Shown: piece by piece, positions 61,201-64,000 of the stretch
Numbering within the stretch: position 1 is the first letter of the stretch
Layout of the letters: the number at the start of each line of letters is the position of its first letter
Assembly (NCBI RefSeq): GCF_026210795.1
Contig: NC_089441.1
Coordinates: 2,604,001-2,668,000, forward strand
DNA length: 64,000 bases
Source of the DNA: Rhizophagus irregularis
Lineage: Eukaryota > Glomeromycota > Glomeromycetes > Glomerales > Glomeraceae
Direction of reading: 5' to 3'
Position numbers and translations under genes: made by a program
Notes under the pieces: generated by a model
Seen by the model: only the letters and a program-made list of their open reading frames with translations
What the model was told of the DNA's origin: nothing
The model's database searches: none

Positions 61201-64000
61201 AGAAATTTTTTCGAATTAGATAATGATAAAAGATAATGATAATTAATGATTTTCGGTAGGTTTTTTCATAGATATAATGATAAATTTTCATGTGTTAAAG
61301 ATCATCGAGCTGAGATATAAATATATACATATTACGTTTATTAAATATATTACGTTAATTTTCATTGTTAAACTTTATACCTTTAATACTTTAGTAAATT
61401 ATGCATGAAATTCTTTTCAAGTCATGATTATCGTATATCATATTATATTATTCTGATCCGTTTCTCTAATCAAAAAGATATGCGGTAAAAAAATACGCCA
61501 ATTTTGTGTTTTTTTTTCTCTTTTTTTTTAAAAAAAAAAACTTAAAAAAAAAAAAAAAAAAATCTAAGATCTCAAACTGTACCCAGGAATATTTTTTCGT
61601 TTACTTTTCTTTTTTTGCACATGATTTTTTGTAAAAAAAATTTTTCCTTTTATTTATTTATTTATTTATTTGTTGCAAAAAAAAAAAATTGTAATAGAAT
61701 TAAATAAAAAAAAAATTAAAATAAAAAAAACCCATTTTGTTTTAATATATCCCATATTCTCATTATTCATTATTCATTATCGATGATTAGTGTTTCATTT
61801 TTATTTTTATTTTATAATATATATTTATTTGTGTGTATAATATGCATGAACCGGATTATAAGCCTAAATATGGAATGCGATGAATAATAATAATAAATTG
61901 GTTTTAGCGTTCTAAGTATTTATTATTATTTATTATTGTAAAAAAAAAAGTACATATTTATTTTTTTTAAATTGTCACTGAGGGAGTTGAATTTAAAATG
62001 ATTTTAATAAATAAAGTAAAATAATATCGGACTTTTAAAAAAGTAATATGACCATATATTTCACAATTTTGTGTCACACTTTTCAAACATCTTTCTTAGC
62101 TTCTTTTTTACAACTTCTTTTTTAAATTGACCTAGATCCATAAAGATTTCGTTGTTGTAATTATACATGAAATTGAACAATCGTTATTTTATAATTAATT
62201 CTTTTCAAAAAGTTTCAATCAAAAAAAAAAAAAAAGAGATTCAGGTTCAATTGAAGTAAGATAAGGTAAAACGTTTTCAAATGTAATAAATGTAATAAAT
62301 GTAATATAACATCCCTTTTCTCTGAGAAAACATCACCAAATATAAAAAAGCGAAACATTAAATGAATATGCATTGTTTGAATTCTATTGAAAATTTCAAT
62401 TGAATTCATCACATCCCGTAATCATCAATTTAATCTATCTAACTCAAATCATTAAAGTACTTTTCTATTGCATCTACTAATGCATTGAAAAAAAAATGTC
62501 ATATCTTAAAAACTTGTTTACTCCACAAAGAACATTTTTTTTTACGATCGTACAAAAGCGAAATGATGTGTAAAATACTTGGAATTGAAAGAACCCAAAT
62601 TTAACATGTAAATCACGCAATTACAACATAATAGATAAAAAGATCGCGTACAATACTCCGTACTATTTTTATGATTAGTAACCATTAAAATAAGTATGAG
62701 AAAATAAAAAAAATTTAGATATTCAATAAGCCTTGGAGTCACCAACCCTCCGTCAAGCATGTACAACAAAAAAACTAACATGACAATACAATAAATAGTA
62801 ACATCACATCACACCCCACACTTTAAAAAAGGAAAGAACAAAATTAAATTTGCATAAAAAACTGGAATCCTTTCTTGTTTCTAAATTTTAATTTTCGTTT
62901 ACGTAAAATTTCGAAAAAAAAAAATTAAAAATAAATATCCGTATCTTTGTTTATTTAAACCTTAAATTTTATTAATTCAATCAATGAACCTTCCTTTGTT
63001 CATATAATAATAAAATCGGACAACAAATTTATTTGTATCCGGCATTTGGTATAGGGGGCTTGCATTTTTTTGAATAAGAGAGATGAGTTAAAGTGAATTT
63101 TGATTGGTTAGTGACATCTAATATACTGCGGTGGCGCAAAAATGTAAATCACGTGAAATTGAACCTTAAATACTTGATTTATGCAAGAGAGTATGAAAAA
63201 AATTTTTTTTCCAAGCATATTTAAGTCACAAAAATAATATAAATGGAAGGTTTAAAAAATATAATCACAATAAAGCATGACAAAGGAATTGGATTGTTAC
63301 CCATTCTAGGAAACCCTTTCTAAAATAAATGAATTTTTTTTTAAGATTCCGCGGATGATGGAAATCACAAATAACACGTGATATTTGTAAAACATAAGAA
63401 TTTTTTAGGTTAAAATAATTTTTAGGTAAAATCAATGTGGCGCGAATTTAAGAATTTTTTGTTTACCGCCAAAAATAAAAAATAAAAACCTTCTATTTCA
63501 CATTTGATTTCAACCCTTGATTGCCTTAATGTTTATAGTCGCATTACACTTTAATACTTTTGTTATAAAAACTCTAGGAAAATGAAAAAAGTATCCCACG
63601 CCAAAATTTTTTGAACAATATTAACCTACAATTGATTTTAAATATCACATTCTAGTTTTAGTTATAATATTGTTAATTAAATGATTGTTTAAATAGCACA
63701 AGTTGTACCACGTGTGTGCTACTTATAAACCTGTTTATATGCTGGTTTTTTTTTTTGGTGATATACTGACATGTTTTTTTTACGTGATGATTAAAGGATT
63801 AATATATTAAAAACGAAATTCATTTTAAGAATGACTTTGCATAGGTCATTGTTCTTTGCCTACATCCTACATTACCTACATTACCTGCCTATATTGCCTA
63901 CATACAAAGAAAAAAAAAAATGCATCATTACCCCACACATTTACTTAAAATTTCTTTTCAAATAAAGAAAAAATTTTTTTTTTGATAAATCTTTTTTAAA
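58234..64000. other. AT-rich sequence without recognised genes
   Basis: Short frames are Lys/Phe-rich noise. The only less biased one (60987-60754, minus, MPKDNKLWKSFNNQNT..) has no family match and no splice context. The last kilobase has promoter-like motifs: GATTGGTTA (CCAAT type, about 63101-63109), CACGTG cores near 63150, 63376 and 63710, and GGCGC words near 63131 and 63440. A gene may start beyond the right edge. Confidence 0.4.

Noticed and set aside
1-64000. CRISPR array or bacterial defence system
   Set aside because: No regularly spaced direct repeats with unique spacers, no cas-like or prokaryotic genes; introns and gene content are eukaryotic.
1-64000. Telomeric repeats or mitochondrial genome
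   Set aside because: No TTAGGG-type arrays; nuclear-type introns and nuclear genes throughout, and TGA/TAA/TAG behave as normal stops in the recognised genes.

Overview
The window looks like nuclear DNA of a very AT-rich fungus. The genes carry several short introns with GT..AG borders (down to about 50 bp), the products are typical eukaryotic housekeeping proteins, and there are no bacterial-style operons. The strong A+T bias, the long homopolymer A/T runs, the secreted ML-domain protein with a decayed neighbour, and many small foldback elements would fit an early-diverging, repeat-rich lineage such as the arbuscular mycorrhizal fungi (Glomeromycotina, Rhizophagus-like). That assignment is inference, because no search could be run.

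Layout. (1) 1-7459 is a compact gene-rich block: the N-terminal part of an acidic protein of unknown function running off the left edge (-); ESCRT-II subunit SNF8/VPS22 (+); mitochondrial ribosomal protein bL12m (-); cytosolic ribosomal protein eL28 (+); a small ankyrin-repeat protein (-). Two gene pairs are divergent with about 300 bp between starts, and one convergent pair has about 110 bp between stops. (2) 7.5-11.4 kb holds doubtful ORFs, a 68-bp GC-rich tandem repeat, a perfect 28-bp palindrome and a MITE-like foldback. (3) 11.4-12.9 kb holds an intact secreted ML/NPC2-like protein gene followed by a frameshifted copy. (4) 13-25 kb is an accessory stretch without intact genes. It carries several terminal-inverted-repeat elements. 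One is a 1.74-kb element bounded by TA that contains what looks like the first exon of the ribosome-biogenesis GTPase gene TSR1 and a tandem array of exon-like units. A second TIR element near 18.5-19.2 kb has a single similar unit. (5) 27.4-33.3 kb is a seven-exon kinesin-4 (chromokinesin type) gene on the minus strand. (6) 33.3-57.3 kb is a gene desert of about 24 kb, full of A-run/T-run self-complementary tracts and short tandem repeats. (7) 57.3-58.2 kb is a mitochondrial ribosomal protein uL22m gene whose start codon is unresolved. (8) 58.2-64 kb has no recognisable gene.

The genes do not form a pathway. They are neighbours from ordinary housekeeping functions: endosomal sorting, two mitochondrial ribosome parts, one cytosolic ribosome part and a microtubule motor. 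I found no convincing new multi-gene system. The most unusual object is the gene-fragment-carrying TIR element at 15.25-16.99 kb with its repeated exon-like modules. Splice sites were placed by eye from reading-frame continuity and consensus borders. Statements about base composition are visual impressions, not counts.
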